Source: Syntrophales bacterium (GTDB taxonomy: Bacteria; Desulfobacterota; Syntrophia; Syntrophales; UBA2192). From it: a DNA stretch of 7,590 nt. The notes beneath the pieces are model-generated. The model worked only from the letters and a program-made list of their open reading frames with translations, searched no databases and had not been told where the DNA came from. Positions 1-5,392 of the stretch are shown here, one piece after another. How positions within the stretch are numbered: the stretch's first letter is position 1; each line of letters opens with the position of its first letter. The DNA lies in contig JALOPC010000086.1 in NCBI GenBank assembly GCA_025454095.1, forward strand, positions 1 through 7,590, given 5' to 3'. A program made the translations under genes and the position numbers.

Positions 1-841
1 AATGAAAAGATCGCTCGATCGGACAGCCCTCGATGGACAGGGCGGCCAGCACGCCGGCTTTGAGTTCCCTGCGAATGGCATGCACGGAGATGACGGAGAT
101 CCCCACCCCGGCGATGACGGCCTCCTTGACGGCCTCGGAGCTTCCCATTTCGGCGACCGCGCGCAACCCCGACGGCTCGGCGCCTCCCTCTCCGGCAAGG
201 CAGCACTCGAAGGCCTCGCGGGTCGCCGACCCCTTCTCGCGGATCACGAAGGGTTCTTCCCGGATCTCACGGAGACGGACGGAACGCCGCTTCGCCCAGG
301 GGTGGGCCGCGGGGACGGCAAGCACCATGCGGTCCCGCCAGAGCGGTTCGTCGGCCAGCTTCGCGCTCGCGGGCTTCTTGCCGATGAAGCCGATCTCCGC
401 GCCATTCTCCAGGACCATCTCGATGACCTCGCTGCTGTCGGCCGCCCGCACCGCCGTCCGGATTGCGGGGTGCCGCCTCCGGAATTCGGCAATGGCGGGG
501 GGCAGGATGTACGTAGCCGGAATGGTGCTGGCGGCGACCCGGATGTCCCCCGCCTCGCTTGCGCGTACCCGCATCACCCGGTCTGCGGCCTCCTCGCGGA
601 GTTTGAGGATCCGCCTCGCATAGTCGAAGATCACGCGGCCCTCCGGGGTCAGCGTGAAGTCCCGGCTCGCGCGGTTGACCACCTTCGCCCCCAGGGCGTC
701 CTCGAGGTTGCGGATGTGCTTGGTGAGCGACGGCTGGGTGAGGAACATCCTCTTGGCCGCCCGGCTGAAGCTCCGCTCCTCCACGAGATGGACGAGGGCC
801 TCGAGCTGAAGCAGGTTGATGTTTTTCATCTCCGTCTGCAT
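1..841 (-). CDS. LysR-family transcriptional regulator of the selenium locus (3' end cut by window)
   Basis: 280 codons are visible on the minus strand and the frame runs off the left edge; LysR proteins are usually about 300 aa, so only some 20 C-terminal residues should be missing. The N-terminus is a classic LysR winged helix-turn-helix: LQLEALVHLVEERSFSRAA, then LTQPSLTKHIRNLE, a linker, and TPEGRVIFDYARRIL (about residues 7-78). The rest fits the periplasmic-binding-protein-like effector domain, including PLWRDRMVLAVPAAHPW and a late GVGISVIS segment. The start is ATG at 841; an in-frame ATG at 829 is the alternative, and neither has a strong ribosome-binding site. In-frame TAA lies upstream. 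It diverges from yedE, the usual layout for a LysR regulator controlling its neighbour, and LysR proteins of this type are known beside yedE/selD genes. The effector is unknown; adjacent cysteines (FECC) in the effector domain are notable but unproven. Confidence 0.93.
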   Translation of the reverse strand, partial: MQTEMKNINLLQLEALVHLVEERSFSRAAKRMFLTQPSLTKHIRNLEDALGAKVVNRASRDFTLTPEGRVIFDYARRILKLREEAADRVMRVRASEAGDIRVAASTIPATYILPPAIAEFRRRHPAIRTAVRAADSSEVIEMVLENGAEIGFIGKKPASAKLADEPLWRDRMVLAVPAAHPWAKRRSVRLREIREEPFVIREKGSATREAFECCLAGEGGAEPSGLRAVAEMGSSEAVKEAVIAGVGISVISVHAIRRELKAGVLAALSIEGCPIERSFH

Positions 842-880
842 GAAACGCCCGTACCATGACTTCCGGTGATAATCAAGGGT

Positions 881-918
881 CTTTTATGAATTATCTGAAT
901 TTGAACTATTCATAAAAG
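881..918. promoter_or_regulatory. Perfect inverted repeat in the divergent lysR-yedE gap; probable LysR operator
   Basis: The arms CTTTTATGAAT (881-891) and ATTCATAAAAG (908-918) are exact reverse complements around a 16-nt spacer. The symmetry continues at the centre, where AATT (898-901) sits on the dyad axis. The dyad contains T-N11-A spacings (for example TGAATTATCTGAA, 888-900) as expected for LysR sites. It is strikingly AT-rich against GC-rich surroundings and is the only strong structure in the 141-bp gap between the two divergent starts. One site could serve both repression of lysR and control of the yedE operon. I cannot fix -10/-35 boxes: TTGAAC at 901-906 is a possible -35 for the rightward operon, but the -10 expected 17 bp on is poor. 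Confidence 0.7.
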
Positions 919-982
919 TGCGCTACTGCTTTTGTCGATTTCATTTCGTTTTTCATCGTTTCGCCGAAGGAGGAACCCCACC

Positions 983-2005
983 ATGGCCAACCCGTTGGCC
1001 TCCCGCGCGGGAATCGTCGTCGTCGGAGCCGCCATCGGCGTGATGGCGACGCTTCTGCAGTACCTCGGAAACCCCCCGAACATGGGCATCTGCGTGGCCT
1101 GCTTCGAAAGGGACATCGCGGGAGGTCTCGGGCTTCACCGGGCAGGCGTCGTGCAGTACATCCGCCCCGAAATCAGCGGCTTCGTGATCGGGGCCCTCGT
1201 GCGCTTCTTCCTGGGCGTCTTCGCCATGATCGGCGCCCTCGTCTTCCTGGGCTGCCCCTGGCGGGCCATCCTGAGGCTTGCCGGCGGCGACTGGAACGCC
1301 TTGACAGGCCTCGCGGGTCTGGCGACGGGCATCGGCGTGGGCGTGCTGTTTCTTAAATCGGGCTACAGTCTGGGCCGGGCACAGTCGCAGAAGGCTGCAT
1401 CGGGGTACCTTTTCCCCATCTTCATGGCAGGGCTCTTCCTGCTTGTCGCCTTCCAGGTCACCTTCGCCGAGGGCGGCCCCATCTTCTTCAGCCAGAAGGG
1501 ACCCGGCTCGCAGCACGCGCCGCTGCTGATCAGCCTCGGTGCAGGACTCCTGGTCGGGGCCATCGCCCAGCGCAGCCGTTTCTGCACCATGGGGGCCCTG
1601 CGGGACGTCATCCTGCTGCGGGATTTCCACCTGATGAGCGGCGTGGCGGCCCTGCTCATCGCCGCCCTGGCCATGAACGTCGTCCTGGGTCAGTTCAAAC
1701 CCGGCTTCGCGGGACAGCCGATCGCCCACACGGACCACCTCTGGAACTTCCTCGGCATGGCGCTTGCGGGCCTGGCCTTCGCGCTGGCCGGAGGCTGCCC
1801 CGGCCGCCAGCTGTTCCTCTCCGGTGAGGGGGACCTCGACGCCGGCATCTTCGCCCTCGGCATGATCGTGGGTGCCGGTGTTTCGCACAACTTTGCCATG
1901 GCCAGCTCGCCTGCCGGCGCCGCCGCCTTCGGGCCCGCCGGCGTCATCGTGGGCCTCGTGTTCTGCCTGGCCGTGGGATTCACGATGCGGGAAAGAGCCA
2001 GATGA
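983..2005 (+). CDS. yedE: YedE/YeeE (TsuA-like) membrane protein, probable selenium/sulfur-compound transporter
   Basis: A 340-aa, very hydrophobic protein with about eight or nine membrane helices and no signal peptide beyond the first helix. It has the features of the YedE/YeeE family: conserved short cysteine motifs between helices, here GICVACFERD (C37, C40), FLGCPWR (C91), RSRFCTMGA (C201) and GGCPGRQ (C272). In the thiosulfate transporter TsuA (YeeE), such membrane-embedded cysteines relay the substrate. The two GCPxR and RFC motifs reflect an internal duplication. ATG at 983 is chosen because AAGGAGG at 967-973 lies 9 nt upstream; the frame is open back to about 932, but that stretch is basic, non-hydrophobic and lacks a ribosome-binding site. 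It is first in the operon, 43 nt before the TusA-like gene. Family members in selD-bearing genomes are annotated as putative selenium transporters; whether selenite, selenide carrier or thiosulfate is moved cannot be read from sequence. Confidence 0.92.
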   Translation: MANPLASRAGIVVVGAAIGVMATLLQYLGNPPNMGICVACFERDIAGGLGLHRAGVVQYIRPEISGFVIGALVRFFLGVFAMIGALVFLGCPWRAILRLAGGDWNALTGLAGLATGIGVGVLFLKSGYSLGRAQSQKAASGYLFPIFMAGLFLLVAFQVTFAEGGPIFFSQKGPGSQHAPLLISLGAGLLVGAIAQRSRFCTMGALRDVILLRDFHLMSGVAALLIAALAMNVVLGQFKPGFAGQPIAHTDHLWNFLGMALAGLAFALAGGCPGRQLFLSGEGDLDAGIFALGMIVGAGVSHNFAMASSPAGAAAFGPAGVIVGLVFCLAVGFTMRERAR

Positions 2006-2048
2006 AGAGTGCCTGCGGAATGCATTGTCCCTGCGAAAGGAGAACGTC

Positions 2049-2261
2049 ATGAGCGCAACCCGGATCGATGCCCGAGGTCTTTCCTGCCCGCAGCCCGTCG
2101 TGCTGACGAACAGGGCCATCGAGGCAGGCGCGGAGAACCTGGAAGTCCTCGTCGACAACGAGGTGTCCAGGGAAAACGTACTCCGCCTCGCGAAACGGCA
2201 CAAGATGCAGACCTCGGTGCATGAAGAGGGCCCCGATATTGTCATCGAAATCAAAAAGTAG
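2049..2261 (+). CDS. yedF: TusA/YedF-like sulfur or selenium carrier protein
   Basis: A 70-aa single-domain protein with the TusA-family signature near the N-terminus: RIDARGLSCPQPVVLT, giving the CPxP motif with the thiol-carrying Cys at residue 13. In this family the cysteine accepts sulfur (or, proposed for YedF, selenium) as a persulfide/perselenide and passes it on. The segment VDNEVSRENVLRLAKRHK (about 35-52) resembles selenium-associated YedF proteins, but the DsrE-like C-terminal domain of long YedF proteins (about 200 aa) is absent, so this is the short form, close in size to E. coli YedF. ATG at 2049 has AAAGGAG (2036-2042) 6 nt upstream. It follows yedE by 43 nt, matching the widespread YeeE-YeeD / YedE-YedF pairing in which the small protein receives the imported substrate. 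It is cytoplasmic, with no signal peptide. Confidence 0.9.
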   Translation: MSATRIDARGLSCPQPVVLTNRAIEAGAENLEVLVDNEVSRENVLRLAKRHKMQTSVHEEGPDIVIEIKK

Positions 2262-2280
2262 TATAAGGGAACGCCAACCG

Positions 2281-2304
2281 GGGCCTTCCCTGCGGGAAAG
2301 GCTT
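2281..2304 (+). promoter_or_regulatory. Intercistronic RNA hairpin between yedF and the DUF3343 gene
   Basis: GCCTTCCC (2283-2290) pairs with GGGAAAGGC (2294-2302) with one bulged A (2297) and a TGC loop, eight pairs in all; two further G-T wobbles extend it outward to 2281 and 2304. It is followed by TTCGCTTTGTTTAG, a broken T-run, so it could be a weak terminator/attenuator or an mRNA processing and stability element. The 73-nt gap is the longest inside the operon. Function is inferred from position only. Confidence 0.45.
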
Positions 2305-2334
2305 CGCTTTGTTTAGAAAGGATTTCCAGGACGC

Positions 2335-2868
2335 ATGTTTTTCAAATCCGGCAAGAATAACGGTTTCGAGGGCGGCGGGCTCGTCCTCTTCGAAAACGTG
2401 GAAGAGGCCATGAGCGGCGAACGCGCCCTCAAGGCCGACGGTGTCGAAAACCGCCTCGTGGCTCCCCCGCCCGAGCTCCGAAAGGGCTGCGATCTCGCAT
2501 TGGAGATCAATCTCGTGGAAAAGCCGGCCGTGGAGCGCCTGCTCCGGTCGCGGAAGGTGCACTTCGTCGACATCCTGCCGATGAAGGGCGACGCGGAACT
2601 GCTGCAGGTCGTCCAGGTAACGGACTTCGGCGAGGCCGTCATGGTCAAGGCGGGAAACATGAAGCTCACCTTCGACAAGGCCTCTGGCGTCGTCCTGAAC
2701 ATCTCGGGCGGCGGCTGCCCCGACATCCCCTACCTGCACGCCGAGATGCTGGCCAAGCCCCTCGACCGGGCGCCGCGTCCCAGGGAGATGGGGCACACCC
2801 TGTGCTCGCTCATGCTGGACAGGGCCTACGTGCAGTCCCTCGAAATCTGGAAGAACGGGGGCCGGTGA
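2335..2868 (+). CDS. DUF3343 (Se/S carrier-like) protein with a cysteine-bearing C-terminal extension
   Basis: A 177-aa cytoplasmic protein. Residues about 14-75 match the DUF3343 / putative Se/S-carrier fold: GLVLFENVEEAMSGERALK, then RLVAPPPELRKGCDLALEI with the conserved cysteine at residue 52. Proteins of this family are small and recur in selenium loci; Se or S carriage on the cysteine is proposed rather than proven. The second half (about 88-177) goes beyond the usual roughly 80-aa domain. It carries two more cysteines in motif-like settings, ISGGGCPDIPYLHAEML (C128) and EMGHTLCSLMLDRAY (C157). I do not recognise that half. ATG 2335 is used; AGGA at 2328-2331 is close to it, and AAAGGA at 2317-2322 may contribute. 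It stops 4 nt before the next gene, so the two are probably translated together. Confidence 0.85.
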   Translation: MFFKSGKNNGFEGGGLVLFENVEEAMSGERALKADGVENRLVAPPPELRKGCDLALEINLVEKPAVERLLRSRKVHFVDILPMKGDAELLQVVQVTDFGEAVMVKAGNMKLTFDKASGVVLNISGGGCPDIPYLHAEMLAKPLDRAPRPREMGHTLCSLMLDRAYVQSLEIWKNGGR

Positions 2869-2872
2869 GAGC

Positions 2873-3778
2873 ATGCTGTTGATCTGCGGCACTGCACCCC
2901 GTAAAGACCTCCCGCTGACGGAAGGGGAGGCGATCCTTCAAGGCGACACCCTCCGCATCGGCGGGGCGGAAATCCCCTGCACCCAGGGGACGGCGGCGCT
3001 GGTGAGCGCCGCGTGCGCGACGCTTGCCTGTCTGGGCAAGCCGGCCCCGCGCGCCCTGCTCGTGGGCGACGACGGCTCCGGCAAGGGAAGCCGGCTTCTC
3101 TACGATCACCTGATCCACAACCTTCCCCGTCTCGCCCCGCAGGTTGTCGTGCTTCACTACATGCTCCCCGTCATGGGGCTCATGCGGAAGGTGAGCGAGG
3201 CGGCTTCGAAGGCAAAGAAGCGGCCCTTCATGATCGCCGACGCCGCGGCCATGTACGCCGCCAAGGCGGCGGGAATCGCCCGCGAGTTCGATCTCTTCAC
3301 CCCCGATCTCTCGGAGCTTGCCTTCCTGGCGGACCCGCAGGCGACCCACCCCGCCTACGTGAGCCGCCACCTCTTCGAGTCGGACAGCGCGCGCATCCCG
3401 GAGCTGGTCGCCGCCGCATACGCCAACGGCAGCGCCGCCCGGACGCTGGTGGTGAAGGGAGCCGTGGATCACATCGCGCAGGACGGCCGGATCGTCGACC
3501 GGCTGGCGGAGCCCAACATCCCCGCCCTGGAGGCCATCGGGGGGACGGGGGACACGATCAGCGGGATGGCGGGGGCCCTGGTGAGCGCGGGGTTCGACGA
3601 GATCACGGCGGCGCGCGTCGCCGTCCGGGCCAACCGGACGGCCGGCCTCTACGCCGCAGTAACGCCGGCCACGCGGATCTGGCAGGTCATCGAGACCCTG
3701 CCCCGGGTCCTGGCCGAACACCTCGACGAGTGGGCGCGGCAGGCAGGGAACAAGAATATCGAAAGGAGCGCATCGTGA
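2873..3778 (+). CDS. Ribokinase-superfamily protein resembling the NAD(P)HX dehydratase (NnrD/YjeF-C) fold, selenium-locus associated
   Basis: A 301-aa protein, soluble by sequence. The pattern fits the ribokinase-like/YjeF C-terminal carbohydrate-kinase fold: a glycine-rich VGDDGSGKGSRLL (64-76), FMIADAAAMYAAKAAG (119-134), a TPDLSELAFLAD stretch (143-154) like the TPHPGE-type segment of NnrD, VVKGAVDHIA (193-202) like the VLKG motif, and AIGGTGDTISGMAGALVSAG (221-240) containing the GTGD anion-hole/catalytic Asp motif (D227). In NnrD this machinery uses ATP or ADP to dehydrate damaged NAD(P)HX, but residue matches outside these motifs are loose and the N-terminal 60 residues differ, so another substrate is likely enough that I give no gene name. 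It starts 4 nt after the DUF3343 gene without a clear ribosome-binding site, and its TGA (3776-3778) overlaps the GTG start of selD. That coupling argues for a role tied to selenium activation. Confidence 0.75.
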   Translation: MLLICGTAPRKDLPLTEGEAILQGDTLRIGGAEIPCTQGTAALVSAACATLACLGKPAPRALLVGDDGSGKGSRLLYDHLIHNLPRLAPQVVVLHYMLPVMGLMRKVSEAASKAKKRPFMIADAAAMYAAKAAGIAREFDLFTPDLSELAFLADPQATHPAYVSRHLFESDSARIPELVAAAYANGSAARTLVVKGAVDHIAQDGRIVDRLAEPNIPALEAIGGTGDTISGMAGALVSAGFDEITAARVAVRANRTAGLYAAVTPATRIWQVIETLPRVLAEHLDEWARQAGNKNIERSAS

Positions 3779-4827
3779 CGACGGAAAAGAAAATCCGGCT
3801 GACCGAGATGGTTCACGGGGCCGGCTGAGCGTGCAAGATCGGTCCGGAGGACCTGAACCGAGCGCTGAACGGGCTGACCGTAAGACCCGACCCGAACCTG
3901 ATCGCGGGGATCGAGGGGTTCGAGGACGCGGGGGTTTACCGCCTGAGGGACGATCTGGCGATCATCCTGACGCTGGATTTCTTCACGCCCATCGTCGACG
4001 ACCCCTACCTCTTCGGGCAGATCGCCGCCACGAACGCCCTGTCCGACGTCTACGCCATGGGCGGCCGTCCGGTGACGGCGATGAACATCATCTGCTTCCC
4101 GCCGAAGAAGCTGCCCATGGAGGTTCTGAACCGCATCCTGCAGGGCGGCCTCGACAAGATGCACGAGGCGGACGTGACCCTCGTAGGCGGTCACAGCGTG
4201 GAGGACGACGAGCCGAAATACGGCCTCTCCGTCACGGGGGTGATCCACCCCGACCAGGTCCTGCGCAACCGCGGGGGACGGCCGGGGGATAAGCTGATCC
4301 TCACAAAGGCCCTCGGCACGGGCATTGTCAGTACGGCCCTCAAGGGGGGGGAGGCCGACCCGGCCCTCGTAGACAGGGCCGTCCGGGCCATGACCACGCT
4401 CAACCGAAAGGCCGCCGAGCTGATGACGCAGATGCCCGAGATCCATGCGTGCACCGACGTGACGGGATTCGGACTGCTGGGGCACGCCTGCGAGATGATC
4501 GAGGGAAGCGACGTGGGCTTGAAGATCGAGTCCTCGGCCGTTCCCTGGTTCGACGGGGTGCGGGAACTCGTGGAAAGCGGGTATGTGCCCGGGGGGCTCT
4601 ATCGGAACAAGGACTTCCGGATGCCCCTGATCGACGTCAAGCCCTCCTGCCCGGAGTGGCTGCTGGAAATCCTCTTCGACCCCCAGACCTCGGGGGGGCT
4701 GCTGTTCGCCCTGCCTGCGGGCGATGCGGAAACCCTTGTGAAGAGAATGCGCGAGGCCGGCATCGGGGATGCGGCCGTGGTGGGTGAAGTCGTGGCGGAG
4801 CCGAGGGGGAGAATCCTGGTCGTCTGA
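3775..4827 (+). CDS. selD: Selenophosphate synthetase SelD, itself a selenoprotein (UGA-encoded Sec18)
   Basis: Makes selenophosphate, the activated Se donor for selenocysteine and 2-selenouridine, from selenide and ATP. Read through one in-frame TGA (3826-3828) the gene gives 350 aa, the normal family length (E. coli 347). The N-terminus RLTEMVHGAG-U-ACKIGPEDL aligns with E. coli SHGAGCGCK: Sec18 replaces catalytic Cys17, and Lys21 matches essential Lys20. Further marks are the Mg/ATP-binding aspartates D51 (FEDAGVYRL), D91 (TNALSDVYAMGG) and D228 (CTDVTGFGL), plus DFFTPIVDDPYLFG (68-81), GGHSVEDDEPKYG (138-150) and DPQTSGGLL near the C-terminus. GTG 3775 is chosen because AGGAG (3764-3768) lies 6 nt upstream and it supplies the expected N-terminus; it overlaps the kinase-like gene's stop by 3 bases. 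A stop-obeying caller would start at ATG 4057 and lose 94 residues with the active site. It ends 13 nt from the convergent DUF4124 gene. Confidence 0.96.
3826..3866 (+). promoter_or_regulatory. Sec-directing UGA codon and bacterial SECIS-like hairpin in selD
   Basis: UGA at 3826-3828 is followed by a structure inside the coding sequence. The upper stem is GGUCC (3841-3845) with GGACC (3849-3853) around a GGA loop, whose first G is 18 nt after the UGA. Two more pairs (3839-3840 with 3855-3856) form if U3854 bulges out. A lower stem AGCGU (3828-3832) with GCGCU (3862-3866) closes it; its last pair is a wobble. Total span from UGA is about 40 nt, like the E. coli fdhF element, and a G at the start of the apical loop fits SelB recognition. 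In E. coli the bulged U is on the 5' side, so the match is to the general shape rather than the exact element. Confidence 0.82.
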
Positions 4828-4840
4828 TTTCCCGGGAGAT

Positions 4841-5308
4841 CTATTCCCCCTGCCGGAGTTTTTGCGCCTCCTGCAGCAATTCATACTGGCGCTGGCGGTT
4901 TTCCCTTGTCGAGGGCATGGGCTCGCGGGCCTGCGACTCGAGCCGCTCGGCTTCCTTCAACCGCAGCTGCTTCTCGCGCTCCCGCTCCGCGTCGCGCGTC
5001 TCGACCGTCTTGACGACCTCGTCGAGCTGCCGGTCCCTCTGCCGGATGGCCTCCTCGGCCGGGACGGAACCGGGAGCGGGCCCTGAACCCGTCTTTTCCA
5101 CTGCCTCTGCCGAAGGCATGGCGGCAGCCGGCTTTCCCGAAACGAAGGGCTCGGCCGCCACCCCCTTCGGGGGCTTGTCCGTGAGCACCACCGCCCCGTT
5201 CCTGTCCGTGTACTTGTAGATCGTCTGCGCATGGGAGGACAGCCCGGCAAGAAGAATCATGCCGGAAATTACCAGGGCCATCCAGCCGCATCGCACCCTA
5301 TTTCCCAT
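4841..5308 (-). CDS. Exported DUF4124-domain protein (downstream copy)
   Basis: 155 aa. A signal peptide (hydrophobic core about residues 9-22, probable cleavage after SSHA, mature N-terminus QTIYKYTD) points to the periplasm or cell surface. DUF4124 follows directly: IYKYTDRNGAVVLTDKPPKG (30-49), a short beta-rich domain common in exported proteobacterial proteins, of unknown role. A low-complexity Ala/Pro linker leads to a highly charged helical tail (about 85-153; EREREKQLRLKEAERLE) that probably forms a coiled coil and ends NRQRQYELLQEAQKLRQGE. ATG 5308 has AGGGG (5317-5321) 8 nt upstream; ATG at codon 10 would also leave a signal peptide. It is a paralogue of the gene at 5390-5935, sharing signal, DUF4124 and the QELLQEAQ-type tail. 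The stop lies 13 nt from the convergent selD, with no obvious terminator between. Confidence 0.85.
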   Translation of the reverse strand: MGNRVRCGWMALVISGMILLAGLSSHAQTIYKYTDRNGAVVLTDKPPKGVAAEPFVSGKPAAAMPSAEAVEKTGSGPAPGSVPAEEAIRQRDRQLDEVVKTVETRDAEREREKQLRLKEAERLESQAREPMPSTRENRQRQYELLQEAQKLRQGE

Positions 5309-5314
5309 GAGCCC

Positions 5315-5368
5315 GTCCCCTGAACCGCGTCCCCTGTCCCCTATACCCGAGACCCTATACCCGATTCC
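5315..5368. repeat. Short direct repeats between the DUF4124 genes
   Basis: The 81-nt gap holds two overlapping repeat sets: GTCCCCT at 5315, 5329 and 5336, and CCCTATACCCGA at 5339-5350 and 5353-5364. Both sets show a 14-nt step (5315 to 5329; 5339 to 5353), suggesting slippage-type expansion. On the gene's strand these read as GGGTATAGGG-type tracts, and one repeat unit provides the AGGGG used as the ribosome-binding site of the downstream gene. No coding potential or promoter is evident. Confidence 0.7.
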
Positions 5369-5370
5369 CT

Positions 5371-5392
5371 GAAGCCGGCGGCTTCGCCGCTA
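5371..5392. repeat. Overlapping GC-rich palindromes at the 3' end of the upstream DUF4124 gene
   Basis: GAAGCC-GGC-GGCTTC (5371-5385) and GCGGC-TTC-GCCGC (5378-5390) are both perfect and share bases, so only one can fold at a time. The second reaches into the TAG stop (5390-5392, minus strand). On the minus strand the hairpin is not followed by a T-run, so it is a weak candidate for a terminator; a REP-like extragenic palindrome or an mRNA 3'-end protector is equally possible. Confidence 0.5.

Noticed and set aside
267..857. 196-codon minus-strand frame starting at ATG 857
   Set aside because: It overlaps the LysR gene in another frame, and its product (Gly/Arg/Pro-rich) has no domain pattern, while the LysR frame has a full HTH.
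932..982. Upstream TTG start for yedE
   Set aside because: The added residues are basic and unlike the family, and the strong AAGGAGG sits 9 nt before ATG 983, inside this stretch.
953..2254. 433-codon open frame on the minus strand
   Set aside because: It is antisense to yedE and yedF, lacks hydrophobic or domain pattern, and is rich in Gly/Asp/Glu/His as expected of a shadow frame in GC-rich DNA.
3826..3828. TGA as a nonsense mutation making selD a pseudogene or two genes
   Set aside because: It falls exactly at the catalytic Cys/Sec position, the frame is intact and SelD-like on both sides, and a SECIS-like hairpin follows. Sec recoding explains it better.
3013..3828. 271-codon plus-strand frame ending at the Sec TGA
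   Set aside because: Only its last codons coincide with selD. The rest is an out-of-frame Arg/Gly-rich reading of the kinase-like gene.
4828..4840. Bidirectional terminator between selD and the convergent DUF4124 gene
   Set aside because: Only 13 nt separate the stops and no stem with a T-run is visible there.
3649..4884. 411-codon open frame on the minus strand
   Set aside because: It is antisense to selD, has a low-complexity composition with no recognisable motif, and the opposite strand carries clear SelD.
5315..5368. CRISPR-like array
   Set aside because: The repeats are 7-12 nt, stepped by 14 nt or adjacent, with no spacers of CRISPR length and no cas genes.
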